Made by a program: the position numbers and the translations under genes
In this document: in pieces, positions 34,587 to 43,613 of the stretch
Layout of the letters: each line of letters begins with the position of its first letter
Position numbering within the stretch: the first letter of the stretch is position 1
From: Paenibacillus lignilyticus
Lineage (GTDB): Bacteria; Bacillota; Bacilli; Paenibacillales; Paenibacillaceae
NCBI RefSeq assembly: GCF_017942085.1
Contig: NZ_JAGKSP010000008.1
Span: 1 to 64,000, forward strand
Reading direction: 5' to 3'
DNA: 64,000 nucleotides
The notes under the pieces: generated by a model
What the model was told of the DNA's origin: nothing
The model's database searches: none
The model's input: only the letters and a program-made list of their open reading frames with translations

Positions 34587-36005
34587 TTAAACCTCTTGAG
34601 CAAGTTTTTCCGCTTTAGCAACCGCGTCTTCGATCGTTCCGACGTTATGGAATGCCGATTCCGGAAGGTGGTCGTACTTACCTTCAAGAATTTCTTTGAA
34701 GCTGCGTACTGTTTCTTTAACAGGAACGTACAAGCCCGGGATACCATTGAACGCTTCCGCAACGTGCAGTGGTTGCGCGAAGAACACTTGAATACGACGC
34801 GCACGGTGAACGATCAGTTTGTCTTCTTCAGACAATTCGTCCATACCGAGGATCGCGATGATATCGAGAAGCTCTTTATAACGTTGCAGAACTTTCTTAA
34901 CGGTTTGCGCTACTTGGTAGTGCTCTTCGCCAAGAATTTCAGGCGTCAGGATACGGGAAGACGAAGCGAGCGGATCTACGGCCGGGAAGATACCCATTGC
35001 TGCGATGTTACGCTCAAGGTTAGTCGTTGCATCCAAGTGGGCAAACGCCGTTGCAGGAGCCGGATCCGTATAGTCATCGGCAGGAACGTAGATCGCTTGA
35101 ATGGAAGTAACGGAACCCTTCTTCGTGGAAGTGATACGCTCTTGCAATTGACCCATTTCAGTTGCCAATGTTGGTTGGTAACCTACTGCGGATGGCATAC
35201 GGCCTAGCAAAGCGGATACTTCAGAACCGGCTTGCGTGAAGCGGAAGATGTTATCGACGAACAGAAGAACGTCTCTTCCTTCTTCATCACGGAAATACTC
35301 AGCCATTGTAAGACCTGTCAAAGCTACGCGAAGACGCGCACCCGGAGGCTCATTCATTTGACCGAATACCATCGCTGTCTTAGCGATAACGCCGGAGTCG
35401 CTCATCTCGTGGTAAAGGTCATTACCTTCACGAGTACGCTCACCAACGCCGGCGAATACGGAGATACCGCCGTGCTCTTGTGCGATGTTGTGGATAAGCT
35501 CTTGCATCGTTACGGTTTTACCTACGCCCGCACCGCCGAAGAGACCGATTTTACCGCCTTTGGAATATGGAGCCATAAGGTCGATAACTTTGATACCTGT
35601 TTCCAGGATCTCTTGGGAAGTCGACAAATCTTCAAACGCCGGTGCTTGACGGTGGATCGGGTTAGAGATCGTACGGTCAACATCACCATTGTTATCGATT
35701 GGATCACCAAGTACGTTAAATACGCGGCCAAGTGTTGCCGGTCCTACAGGTACTGTGATTGGTTTACCCAAATCCACAGCTTCTGTTCCTCTGACAAGAC
35801 CGTCAGTGGAAGACATCGCAACGCAGCGAACCAGATTGTCGCCGAGGTGAGTTGCTACTTCAACCGTAAGGTTGATATCGCGCTCGCCTGCGCCTTGAGC
35901 AGCTCTTTCGATTTTTATCGCATTAAGAATCTCAGGCAAATGTCCGTTTTCGAACGCAATGTCGACTACGGGTCCTGTTACCTGGACTACACGCCCCTTG
36001 CTCAT
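34587..36005 (-). CDS. atpD: ATP synthase F1 subunit beta (catalytic)
   Basis: About 472 aa from the ATG at 36005 (GGAGGT upstream), starting MSKGRVVQVTGPVVDIAFENGHLPEI. Walker A GGAGVGKTVTMQELIHN, GERTREGNDLYHEM with the catalytic Glu, Walker B VLLFVDNIFRFTQAGSEVSALLGRMPSAVGYQPTL. The frame runs 24 codons further upstream, but those residues are not conserved in the family and the SD fits the internal ATG. Confidence 0.98.
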   Translation of the reverse strand: MSKGRVVQVTGPVVDIAFENGHLPEILNAIKIERAAQGAGERDINLTVEVATHLGDNLVRCVAMSSTDGLVRGTEAVDLGKPITVPVGPATLGRVFNVLGDPIDNNGDVDRTISNPIHRQAPAFEDLSTSQEILETGIKVIDLMAPYSKGGKIGLFGGAGVGKTVTMQELIHNIAQEHGGISVFAGVGERTREGNDLYHEMSDSGVIAKTAMVFGQMNEPPGARLRVALTGLTMAEYFRDEEGRDVLLFVDNIFRFTQAGSEVSALLGRMPSAVGYQPTLATEMGQLQERITSTKKGSVTSIQAIYVPADDYTDPAPATAFAHLDATTNLERNIAAMGIFPAVDPLASSSRILTPEILGEEHYQVAQTVKKVLQRYKELLDIIAILGMDELSEEDKLIVHRARRIQVFFAQPLHVAEAFNGIPGLYVPVKETVRSFKEILEGKYDHLPESAFHNVGTIEDAVAKAEKLAQEV

Positions 36006-36115
36006 TCTTGTACCTCCTTCATGTTTTCCGAAGCAATACCGCTGATTGGTTTGAGCGACCGCTAGGTCGTTCGGCACTCAGCTAGTGCTTGCTCCGGATG
36101 CATTAATGGTGAAGC

Positions 36116-36976
36116 TTATGCTTGTGCGTTAGCTCCGCCGACGATCTCCGCGATTTCTTGCGTGATTGCTGCCTGACGTGCACGGTTGTACGTCAACGTC
36201 AAGCCTGCGATCATCTTCGTCGCGTTCTTCGTTGCATTGCCCATCGCTGTCATACGTGCGCCGAACTCGCTCGCTTTACCTTCCAATACCGCGCTGTAAA
36301 CAACCGTTTCCGCGTATTTCGGCAATAGCACATCGAGTACCTTCTCAGGTGACGGCTCATATTCGTAGCTTGCCTTCGCGCCTGTAAATTCAGACTGATC
36401 CAGTGGAAGCAGCTGCTTAATAACAGGAACTTGGGTAATTGCATTATAGAATTGGTTATACACCAGGTTTAGCTCGTCATATTTACCGGTTTCGAAGCCT
36501 TTAACAGCAGCTGCTGCCAACGACTTGATGTCGGCAAACTTCGGTGAATCGGAAAGTCCCGTTACTTCATCCGCAAGGTTGATGTTCCGGCGTTTGAAGT
36601 AATCCCGGCCTTTACGTCCGATGACGAAAACGTCGTATTCAGCAGGAGACTTATGCTTCTCCTGAATCTCCGTCCATACTTTACGAAGCACGTTCGCATT
36701 GTATCCGCCCGCCAAACCGCGGTCCGACGTGACGACCAGGTAGGCCGTACGTTTTACTTCGCGGCTCTGCAGCATAGGATGCTTAATCGCGCCTCCGCTC
36801 GATGCAATGCTCGCTACGACTTCCTTGATCTTGTCGGTATATGGACGTGATGCTACTGCCGCATCTTGAGCTCTCTTGAGCTTGGCGGATGCAACCATCT
36901 CCATTGCCTTCGTGATCTGCTTCGTATTCTGCTTACTCTTGATCGAGCGCTTAATTTCGCGCATACCTTTAGCCAT
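36116..36976 (-). CDS. atpG: ATP synthase F1 subunit gamma
   Basis: 286 aa. N-terminal MREIKRSIKSKQNTKQITKAMEMVASAKLKRAQ and C-terminal ARMTAMGNATKNATKMIAGLTLTYNRARQAAITQEIAEIVGGA, the two long helices of the central rotor shaft. ATG start; follows atpA by 78 bp. Confidence 0.97.
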   Translation of the reverse strand: MAKGMREIKRSIKSKQNTKQITKAMEMVASAKLKRAQDAAVASRPYTDKIKEVVASIASSGGAIKHPMLQSREVKRTAYLVVTSDRGLAGGYNANVLRKVWTEIQEKHKSPAEYDVFVIGRKGRDYFKRRNINLADEVTGLSDSPKFADIKSLAAAAVKGFETGKYDELNLVYNQFYNAITQVPVIKQLLPLDQSEFTGAKASYEYEPSPEKVLDVLLPKYAETVVYSAVLEGKASEFGARMTAMGNATKNATKMIAGLTLTYNRARQAAITQEIAEIVGGANAQA

Positions 36977-37054
36977 TCGTTGTCACCACCTTATTACTGA
37001 GCCATTGGGTGAAGCAGCACTTCACCCGGGCCAGTTCTATTCCGCACTATAGGT

Positions 37055-38569
37055 TTAAACCGACGCTGCAAAGCTGTTCTTGAACGATTTGATCGCTTCA
37101 ACAAGCACTTTCTCATTGTCGGAAGTCAAATCTTTCGTGTCGCGGATGGAAGCGTAGATTTCTGGTTTGTTTGCATCCACGAAAGCCAGTAGACCGGCTT
37201 CGAAGCGGCGTACATCTTGAACCGGAATATCATCAACGTGTCCACGTGTAACCGTGTAAAGGGAAACGACCTGGCGCTCTACCGGCAATGGCGCGTTAAC
37301 GCCTTGCTTCAAGATTTCCAGTGTGCGCTCACCGCGGTTTAGACGGGATTGCGTTACTTTATCAAGATCAGATCCGAACGCTGCAAATGCTGCCAATTCG
37401 CGGTATTGAGCAAGGTCGGTTTTGAGCGTGCCCGCAACTTTCTTCATGGCTTTGATTTGAGCGGAGCTACCTACACGGGATACCGAGTTACCAACGTTAA
37501 CCGCTGGACGCTGACCGGAGTAGAATAGATCGGACTCTAGGAAGATTTGACCATCCGTAATCGAGATTACGTTCGTCGGGATGTAAGCCGAGATATCGCC
37601 GGCTTGCGTCTCGATGAATGGCAATGCAGTCAAGGAACCGCCGCCAAGCTCATCGTTCAGCTTAGCCGCGCGCTCAAGCAAACGGGAGTGAAGGTAGAAT
37701 ACGTCCCCTGGATAAGCCTCACGGCCCGGCGGACGGCGAAGCAGCAAGGAAAGCTCACGGTATGCTGCCGCTTGTTTGGAAAGGTCATCATAGATAACAA
37801 GAACGTGTTTGCCGTTGTACATGAACTCTTCACCCATCGCGCAGCCTGTGTAAGGTGCGAGGTAAAGAAGAGGGGACGGCTCGGAAGCGCTCGCCGTAAC
37901 CACGATTGTGTATTCCAAAGCGCCTTGTTGGCGAAGGGATTCAACAACCGTACGTACAGTGGATTGTTTCTGACCGATTGCAACGTAGATACAGATAACG
38001 CCGTTGCCTTTTTGGTTCACGATCGTGTCGATCGCGATTTGAGTCTTACCTGTTTGACGGTCGCCGATGATAAGCTCACGTTGACCGCGGCCGATTGGAA
38101 TCATCGCATCGATCGCTTTGATACCTGTTTGCATCGGCTCGAATACCGATTTACGAGCCATAACGCCCGGTGCCGGAGATTCGATTGGACGTGCTTTAGT
38201 TGTGTTGATTGGTCCGTTGCCGTCAACCGGTTGTCCCAGTGCGTTTACTACGCGGCCAAGCAAAGCTTCGCCAACCGGAACTTCCATGATACGACCTGTT
38301 CTCTTCACTTGGTCGCCTTCGCGGATGCCTGTGTAAGGTCCCATGATAACGACACCGACGTTGCTCTCTTCAAGGTTAAGGGCCATACCCATAACGCCGT
38401 TCGAGAATTCGAGCAGTTCGCCGGCCATAGCGTTCTCTAGGCCGTGTACACGTGCGATACCGTCACCGACTTGGATGACCGTACCGACATCAACGACTTG
38501 AATTTCGGATTTAAATTGTTCGATCTGTTGTTTAATCAGCGTGCTGATTTCATCAGGTCTGATACTCAA
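37055..38569 (-). CDS. atpA: ATP synthase F1 subunit alpha
   Basis: 504 aa. Starts at a TTG (SIRPDEISTLIKQQIEQFK) with AGGGGTGA six bases upstream. GDGIARVHGLENAMAGELLEF, Walker A GDRQTGKTQIAIDT, and the family signature PAVNVGNSVSRVGSSAQ. Non-catalytic nucleotide-binding subunit of the F1 hexamer. Confidence 0.97.
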   Translation of the reverse strand: MSIRPDEISTLIKQQIEQFKSEIQVVDVGTVIQVGDGIARVHGLENAMAGELLEFSNGVMGMALNLEESNVGVVIMGPYTGIREGDQVKRTGRIMEVPVGEALLGRVVNALGQPVDGNGPINTTKARPIESPAPGVMARKSVFEPMQTGIKAIDAMIPIGRGQRELIIGDRQTGKTQIAIDTIVNQKGNGVICIYVAIGQKQSTVRTVVESLRQQGALEYTIVVTASASEPSPLLYLAPYTGCAMGEEFMYNGKHVLVIYDDLSKQAAAYRELSLLLRRPPGREAYPGDVFYLHSRLLERAAKLNDELGGGSLTALPFIETQAGDISAYIPTNVISITDGQIFLESDLFYSGQRPAVNVGNSVSRVGSSAQIKAMKKVAGTLKTDLAQYRELAAFAAFGSDLDKVTQSRLNRGERTLEILKQGVNAPLPVERQVVSLYTVTRGHVDDIPVQDVRRFEAGLLAFVDANKPEIYASIRDTKDLTSDNEKVLVEAIKSFKNSFAASV

Positions 38570-38585
38570 TTCCGTTCACCCCTAT

Positions 38586-39134
38586 CTACAATGCTTGAGT
38601 TTTCAAAGCTTGTTCAAGTCGAGCCAGCTTGCCGGAGAGGCTGCCGTCATACAGACGGTCGCCGATGCGTACTTGTACGCCGCCGAGCAGGGAAGGTTCA
38701 ACGATTTGTTTTGCGATAATGCGTTTGCCAACCATTGTTCCGAATTGCGCAGCCACTTTGGACAGCTCTTCGGCGGACAAGGATTTAGCCGTATATATAG
38801 TAGCGTGTGCCTGACCGAGCGCATCGCCCGCTACCTTCGTATAAGCTTCGTACACTTCTGCGATCGCGTCATGACGGCCGCGGATAATGAGCAGCTCTAC
38901 TGTATTCAGTACCATTACCGACACTTTGTCAGATAGCGCACCTTTAATAATGTCGATCTTCTTCGTCACTTCGACGTTTGGCAGACCCAGAAACTTGCGG
39001 ATTTCCGCATCTCCGTTCAGCGCGTCGACGACGATTTTCAGCTGTTTCTCAACATCTGCAACCGCATTATTGCTTTGTGCAAGTTCAAACAGCGCTTTAG
39101 CGTAGCGTTTAGCTACGACGCTCTCGCGGCTCAT
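38586..39134 (-). CDS. atpH: ATP synthase F1 subunit delta
   Basis: 182 aa, helical N-terminal domain (VAKRYAKALFELAQSNNAVADVEKQLK) and C-terminal VRIGDRLYDGSLSGKLARLEQAL. Connects F1 to the peripheral stalk. ATG overlaps the atpF stop by 4 nt. Confidence 0.96.
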   Translation of the reverse strand: MSRESVVAKRYAKALFELAQSNNAVADVEKQLKIVVDALNGDAEIRKFLGLPNVEVTKKIDIIKGALSDKVSVMVLNTVELLIIRGRHDAIAEVYEAYTKVAGDALGQAHATIYTAKSLSAEELSKVAAQFGTMVGKRIIAKQIVEPSLLGGVQVRIGDRLYDGSLSGKLARLEQALKTQAL

Positions 39135-39613
39135 TTGCTTCCAACCTCATTCAAGTATTGGTCAACAAGCTGCTCTTGCGATTTGTCATCGATTTGTTTC
39201 TCGATGATTTTGGAAGCGATCATGACGGACATACCGCTAACTTGACTGCGGAGTGCAGAAATCGCTTTGTTTTTCTCGCTTTCGATATCTTTGACAGCTT
39301 CGTCCTTCAGGCGAGTAGCCTCGGATTTAGCAGCATGTACGATTTCATCAGCTTGCTTCGTGCTGGTTTGTTTCGCTTGCTCGATAATTTCATAAGCATC
39401 TTTGCGTGCTTGTTGAAGGGATTGCTTCTGCTCTTCATACTGTGCTTCGGCTTGTTTGCGGCTGTTCTCCGCGCTCTCAAGCTGTTCTTTCACGAACTGC
39501 TTGCGCTGTTCCATGATGGAGAATAGCGGACCGAAAGCGTAACGGCTAAGCAGCCAGTAAAGAATTCCGAAAGCAACCAGTTGGATGAAAAAATTGGACC
39601 ATACGATATCCAA
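39131..39613 (-). CDS. atpF: ATP synthase Fo subunit b
   Basis: 160 aa: one N-terminal membrane helix (NFFIQLVAFGILYWLLSRYAFGPLF) and a long charged coiled coil, as expected for the peripheral stalk. TTG start with GGAG 9 nt upstream. Confidence 0.96.
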   Translation of the reverse strand: MDIVWSNFFIQLVAFGILYWLLSRYAFGPLFSIMEQRKQFVKEQLESAENSRKQAEAQYEEQKQSLQQARKDAYEIIEQAKQTSTKQADEIVHAAKSEATRLKDEAVKDIESEKNKAISALRSQVSGMSVMIASKIIEKQIDDKSQEQLVDQYLNEVGSK

Positions 39614-39715
39614 CGTACGTCACTCCTTTCCGTAGATTAGCCGGCTCTCAATTGAAGCAGGCAAAAGGAAGGCGCGGAGGCTGATTGCACTCCCCGCCAT
39701 AATGCATTAGTAATC

Positions 39716-39940
39716 TTACGCTTTGCCCAAGAAGATGAACGCTAGTACCAGGGAAATAACTGGAAGTGCCTCTACAAGCGCTACCCCGATGAACATTGTA
39801 GTTTGAAGAGTACCGCGAAGTTCCGGTTGACGGGAAATACCCTCAACTGTACGACCTACGATCAAACCGTTACCAATACCTGCACCCAGTGCTCCAAGAC
39901 CGAATACAATTGCTGCTGCAACTAATGCCAAAGCTCCCAT
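39716..39940 (-). CDS. atpE: ATP synthase Fo subunit c
   Basis: 74 aa hairpin of two membrane helices: GLGALGAGIGNGLIVGRTVEGISRQPE with the polar-loop RQP, and the second helix FIGVALVEALPVISLVLAFIFLG carrying the proton-binding Glu. No sodium-type Q/E/T signature is evident, so proton coupling is likely. Confidence 0.97.
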   Translation of the reverse strand: MGALALVAAAIVFGLGALGAGIGNGLIVGRTVEGISRQPELRGTLQTTMFIGVALVEALPVISLVLAFIFLGKA

Positions 39941-40011
39941 TAGAGAAATCCTCCTTAAAATGTTTACATATAGTTTTATTGTTTCCTGCCATGAGCAGGT
40001 TTGTTACTGAC

Positions 40012-40767
40012 TTAATGATGCTCTTCGTGAACGATCGCTTGCGACATGTAAACCATGGTCAGCATAACGAATACGAAGGATTGAATCGCGCCTACGAAAA
40101 CACTGAACCCTTGCCATACAATCAGCGCAGGGATACCAAACCATCCCATGCCCATGATAACGCCAATCATAACCTCACCCGCGAAAATGTTACCGTATAG
40201 ACGAAGCGAAAGCGATAGCGGCTTAGCGACCTCTTTGATTACGTTAAGCGGGAAGAATGCTGCGTAAGGCTCGAAGTAATGCTTGAGGTAATGCTTGCGG
40301 TTACGACGCAGACCCTCGATGTGCGTAAGCACGATTACGATAGCCATTAGAGCGCCTGAAACCGCGACATCGGCAGTCGGTGATTTCCACCACGCGATGT
40401 GTGCTTCCTCTTCACCATGCAAGTTAAGCTCCATGCCTGCAAATGCCGCGCCATGATGCGCCTCGGTAATGATACCGAACGGAAGACCCAGCAAGTTGGC
40501 AACAAACAGGTACATGATCATAGCAATACCCAGCGTCAAGTACGGACGGCCTTTCTTCAGGTCCATCGTAGTACCGATGATGTTCTGTACGAATTCGATA
40601 ACCCACTCCAAGAAGTTCTGCATCTTGGTCGGGTTCGTTACCGAAGCGTTGCGAACCGCCAGCTTAGCAATAATAAATACGATAATGCTGGTGATAACTA
40701 TCATGATAATGGCAGCCAAATCAAATCGAATGCCACCCAGATTTACTTCAGGAAAAATATGATCCAT
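40012..40767 (-). CDS. atpB: ATP synthase Fo subunit a
   Basis: 251 aa, five to six membrane helices, essential arginine in KPLSLSLRLYGNIFAGEVMIGVI and the C-terminal AIQSFVFVMLTMVYMSQAI. The ATG overlaps the atpI stop by one base (TAATG). Confidence 0.97.
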   Translation of the reverse strand: MDHIFPEVNLGGIRFDLAAIIMIVITSIIVFIIAKLAVRNASVTNPTKMQNFLEWVIEFVQNIIGTTMDLKKGRPYLTLGIAMIMYLFVANLLGLPFGIITEAHHGAAFAGMELNLHGEEEAHIAWWKSPTADVAVSGALMAIVIVLTHIEGLRRNRKHYLKHYFEPYAAFFPLNVIKEVAKPLSLSLRLYGNIFAGEVMIGVIMGMGWFGIPALIVWQGFSVFVGAIQSFVFVMLTMVYMSQAIVHEEHH

Positions 40768-41177
40768 TAGTTGTTTTCACCCCTTTCATCGGTGGATTGC
40801 CGTACGGCCGGATCTCTCTTGGCTTTAAATCCCAATATGAGTGTTGCCAATTGAGCAACAAATAATCCAGCTACTGTTCCATAGAGGCTAAACGAAAAGT
40901 ACTTGGTTGCGATCACAACCGCTAGCAGGGCAATACATGCGCGAGTCAGAAAACCAAGGTTATGGCGTTTCTGGATCCCCGCGGCCGATAAAGCACCGAC
41001 TCGCTGTACTTTCCAAGAGAGATGGAAGGCGTTTGCAAGACTTGCCGCAGTTCCGAGAACAAGACCGCCGAAGAACGGCTTATATTCCGGAAGAAGGGCC
41101 CATCCAATAAAACATAGAGACAAAAAAAAGAACGTAATACGCTTAACCGTTCGAAGGTGGCCGGACAAATCATCCAT
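40767..41177 (-). CDS. atpI: ATP synthase subunit I (AtpI)
   Basis: 136 aa starting MDDLSGHLRTVKRITFFFLSLCFIGWALLP, with four hydrophobic segments. AtpI assists c-ring assembly. The reading frame extends much further upstream, but that part is the shadow of atpZ; the ATG at 41177 forms a TAATG overlap with the atpZ stop and the atpI stop repeats the same arrangement with atpB. Confidence 0.88.
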   Translation of the reverse strand: MDDLSGHLRTVKRITFFFLSLCFIGWALLPEYKPFFGGLVLGTAASLANAFHLSWKVQRVGALSAAGIQKRHNLGFLTRACIALLAVVIATKYFSFSLYGTVAGLFVAQLATLILGFKAKRDPAVRQSTDERGENN

Positions 41178-41443
41178 TATTTCGCTTTGCCCCCTGTAAA
41201 CGCCTTGATCAGAATGATGGTGATGAAGACCGCGACAACAAAACCAACTGCCATGCCAACAATAGAGTAGTACCCGGTGTCTTGCGCTTGATCGACCTTG
41301 AGTCCAATCCAGTAGCCCAGTCCAAGACAGGCACCGATCGTCCCGCCGACGGATCCGATCAGACCCATGGCGCGCCAAGGATTATCTCCGAAGCTGCTGT
41401 TATCCGTGTTGCGATTATTGTCGTTATGGGACGGATTCGTCAT
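41177..41443 (-). CDS. atpZ: AtpZ/AtpI-family small membrane protein (ATPase gene 1)
   Basis: 88 aa. Polar N-terminus, then two membrane helices (MGLIGSVGGTIGACLGLGYWIGL and YYSIVGMAVGFVVAVFITIILI) with the GYWIGLKVD loop typical of AtpZ. It leads the ATP synthase operon; AtpZ/AtpI pairs are implicated in assembly and in Mg transport. Promoter at 41470-41499. Confidence 0.88.
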   Translation of the reverse strand: MTNPSHNDNNRNTDNSSFGDNPWRAMGLIGSVGGTIGACLGLGYWIGLKVDQAQDTGYYSIVGMAVGFVVAVFITIILIKAFTGGKAK

Positions 41444-41469
41444 CTAGAATCACTCCAAAACTCTTATTT

Positions 41470-41499
41470 ATTTTAGCCAAGCGGGTTCGCTTTTGTCAA
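41470..41499 (-). promoter_or_regulatory. Sigma-A promoter of the ATP synthase operon
   Basis: Perfect TTGACA (41494-41499) and TAAAAT (41470-41475) with an 18-bp spacer on the minus strand, ending 26 bp before the atpZ ATG. Confidence 0.75.
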
Positions 41500-41532
41500 T
41501 TGATATAAATTCAAACATTTAGTGAACGGGTA

Positions 41533-41566
41533 CCCGAAAACCCTTGATTTACCTGGGGTTTTCGGG
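41533..41566 (-). terminator. Candidate terminator hairpin between mnaA and the atp operon
   Basis: CCCGAAAACCC and GGGTTTTCGGG form an 11-bp stem with a 12-nt loop. No T-run follows on the minus strand, so it may act as a pause, attenuator or transcript-end stabiliser rather than a classical terminator. Confidence 0.5.
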
Positions 41567-41632
41567 TTTCCAAACCGTACAGTAGCACTGTATGCTGTGG
41601 CCTTCCTCGGAATGCTATCCTACCGTTGTAAA

Positions 41633-42781
41633 CTATGAACGTTGTGTGAACGACTCCGGACGCTTGTCCGTTTTTCCAAAATGATGCAGGATCGCCTGTA
41701 CAATGCGAACAGATGCTTGCCCATCGCCATAAGGATTGGCTGCTTGGCTCATTTTGTCATAGAGGTTCTTGTCGGAAAGCAGCGCATGAGCGCGCTCATA
41801 AACGACCTCTTCGTCGGTGCCGACAAGCTCCAACGTCCCTGCATCGATACCTTCAGGACGCTCGGTCGTATCACGAAGCACCAAGGTCGGAACGCCGAAG
41901 GACGGCGCCTCTTCCTGCAAACCGCCTGAATCCGTCATAATCATGTACGTGTGCGGGTAGAAGTTATGGAATTCAAACACGTCGAGCGGCTCGATCAGCT
42001 TAATACGCGGATGATTGCCAAGGATTTCATTCGCCGGCTCGCGAACGGCAGGATTCAAGTGCACCGCATACACGACAACAACATCTTCGAACTCGTCGGC
42101 AATCCGTTTCACCGCGCGGAAAATATTGCGATGAGGCTCGCCCAGCGCTTCGCGGCGATGAGCCGTCATCAGAATCATGCGCTTGCCCGCCGCCCATTCG
42201 ATAACGGGATGCGTGAAGGATTTGTCCACCGTGTATTGGAATACGTCTGTCGCCGTGTTGCCGGTTATGTAGATCGCAGACTCCGATTTGTTCTCTTTGC
42301 GCAGATTGTCTGCCGCTCTGTCCGTCGGCGCGAAATGCACATCCGATAGAACGCCGGCCAGTTGACGGTTCATCTCTTCCGGATACGGAGACATCTTGTT
42401 CCACGTGCGCAGCCCTGCTTCAACATGTCCAACTTGAATCTGCTGCACGAAGGAAGCGTAGCTGGCCAAGAAACAAGTCTGTGTATCGCCATGCACCAGT
42501 ACGATGTCCGGTTTCGCTTCACGTAGAATCGGCTCCAGGCCCTCAAGCACTTTGACGGTCGTCTCCGTCAGCGTCTGGCGATCTTTCATGACGTTCAGAT
42601 CGTATTCCGGCGTGATTTTGAAGAAATCGAGCACTTGATCGAGCATTTGGCGATGCTGCGCCGTTACGCAGACAACGGACTCAATCTCCTCCGGATGCTT
42701 CTCCAGCTCCAGTACCAATGGCGCCATCTTCACCGCTTCCGGTCGGGTGCCGAATATCGTCATCACTTTAATTTTAGCCAA
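41633..42781 (-). CDS. mnaA: UDP-N-acetylglucosamine 2-epimerase (non-hydrolysing)
   Basis: 382 aa: VMTIFGTRPEAVKMAPLVLEL, TAQHRQMLDQVLDFF, VLVHGDTQTCFLASYASF, HVEAGLRTWNKMSPYPEEMNRQL and TDSGGLQEEAPSFGVPTLVLRDTTERPEG. Interconverts UDP-GlcNAc and UDP-ManNAc for teichoic acid or secondary cell-wall polymer linkage units, on which SLH proteins depend. TTG start with AGGAG 9 nt upstream. Position between upp and atp matches Bacillus and Paenibacillus chromosomes. Confidence 0.96.
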   Translation of the reverse strand: MAKIKVMTIFGTRPEAVKMAPLVLELEKHPEEIESVVCVTAQHRQMLDQVLDFFKITPEYDLNVMKDRQTLTETTVKVLEGLEPILREAKPDIVLVHGDTQTCFLASYASFVQQIQVGHVEAGLRTWNKMSPYPEEMNRQLAGVLSDVHFAPTDRAADNLRKENKSESAIYITGNTATDVFQYTVDKSFTHPVIEWAAGKRMILMTAHRREALGEPHRNIFRAVKRIADEFEDVVVVYAVHLNPAVREPANEILGNHPRIKLIEPLDVFEFHNFYPHTYMIMTDSGGLQEEAPSFGVPTLVLRDTTERPEGIDAGTLELVGTDEEVVYERAHALLSDKNLYDKMSQAANPYGDGQASVRIVQAILHHFGKTDKRPESFTQRS

Positions 42782-42838
42782 AGCATGTCACTCCTAATTG
42801 TAGCGTAGCAAATAGTGCCCCCAGATGCAGACGCCTGA

Positions 42839-43468
42839 TTATTTGGTGCCAAACATACGGTCACCGGCGTCGCCCAGACCTGGTACGATGTAGCCGTGAT
42901 CGTTAAGATGGCTGTCGAGCGAAGCCAAGAAAATATCGACATCCGGATGCGCCTTCTGCACAGCCGCCACACCTTCCGGTGCGGCGATGAGGCACATTAG
43001 CTTGATCTGCGTGCAGCCGCGCGTCTTCAGCGCTTGAATGGCCGCGTTCGCCGATCCGCCCGTAGCGAGCATCGGATCAATTACAATCAACTGACGCTCC
43101 GTTGCATCAGCCGGCAGATTGACGTAATACTCAACCGGCTCGAGCGTTTCCGGATTGCGGAACAGCCCAATGTGACCGACTTTAGCCGAAGGAATCAGCT
43201 TGAGCATGCCCTCCACCATCCCGAGTCCCGCGCGCAAAATCGGAATGAGTCCCACCATGCGTCCGGACACGATTTTGCTCGTCGCTTCAATGACGGGCGT
43301 CGTGACGGTAGTCGTCTCCAGCGGTAAATCTCTTGTAATTTCATACGCCATCATCGTGGCGACTTCATCGACCAGTTCACGGAAATCCTTGGTCTTCGTA
43401 TCTTTGTCGCGAATAAAGGTCAGCTTATGCTGAATAAGCGGATGGTCGCAAATTGTGAGATTGCCCAT
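42839..43468 (-). CDS. upp: Uracil phosphoribosyltransferase
   Basis: 209 aa from the ATG at 43468 (SD AGGAGG), the standard length, starting MGNLTICDHPLIQHKLTFIRD. PRPP-binding loop VIDPMLATGGSANAAIQAL and C-terminal GDAGDRMFGTK. Salvages uracil to UMP. The frame extends 11 codons upstream without conservation. Confidence 0.97.
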   Translation of the reverse strand: MGNLTICDHPLIQHKLTFIRDKDTKTKDFRELVDEVATMMAYEITRDLPLETTTVTTPVIEATSKIVSGRMVGLIPILRAGLGMVEGMLKLIPSAKVGHIGLFRNPETLEPVEYYVNLPADATERQLIVIDPMLATGGSANAAIQALKTRGCTQIKLMCLIAAPEGVAAVQKAHPDVDIFLASLDSHLNDHGYIVPGLGDAGDRMFGTK

Positions 43469-43613
43469 AGTTCTATTCATCCTCCTGAAATGCTTCTTCA
43501 ACTGACTATTATAACATTCGGCGCATCAATGTGCTATCTGGGCCATGGAGCGCAAGAAACACATGCAAAGTATACCCGAAAGAGGCATGAATTACGTGAA
43601 CCTGGTCTCTGTC

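Noticed and set aside
40767..41378. 203-aa ORF covering atpI
   Set aside because: The first 67 residues are the antisense-free frame shadow of atpZ; the TAATG coupling shows atpI begins at 41177.
41533..41566. Treating the hairpin before atpZ as a riboswitch
   Set aside because: It is a single simple stem upstream of the predicted atp promoter, so it belongs to the mnaA transcript end.
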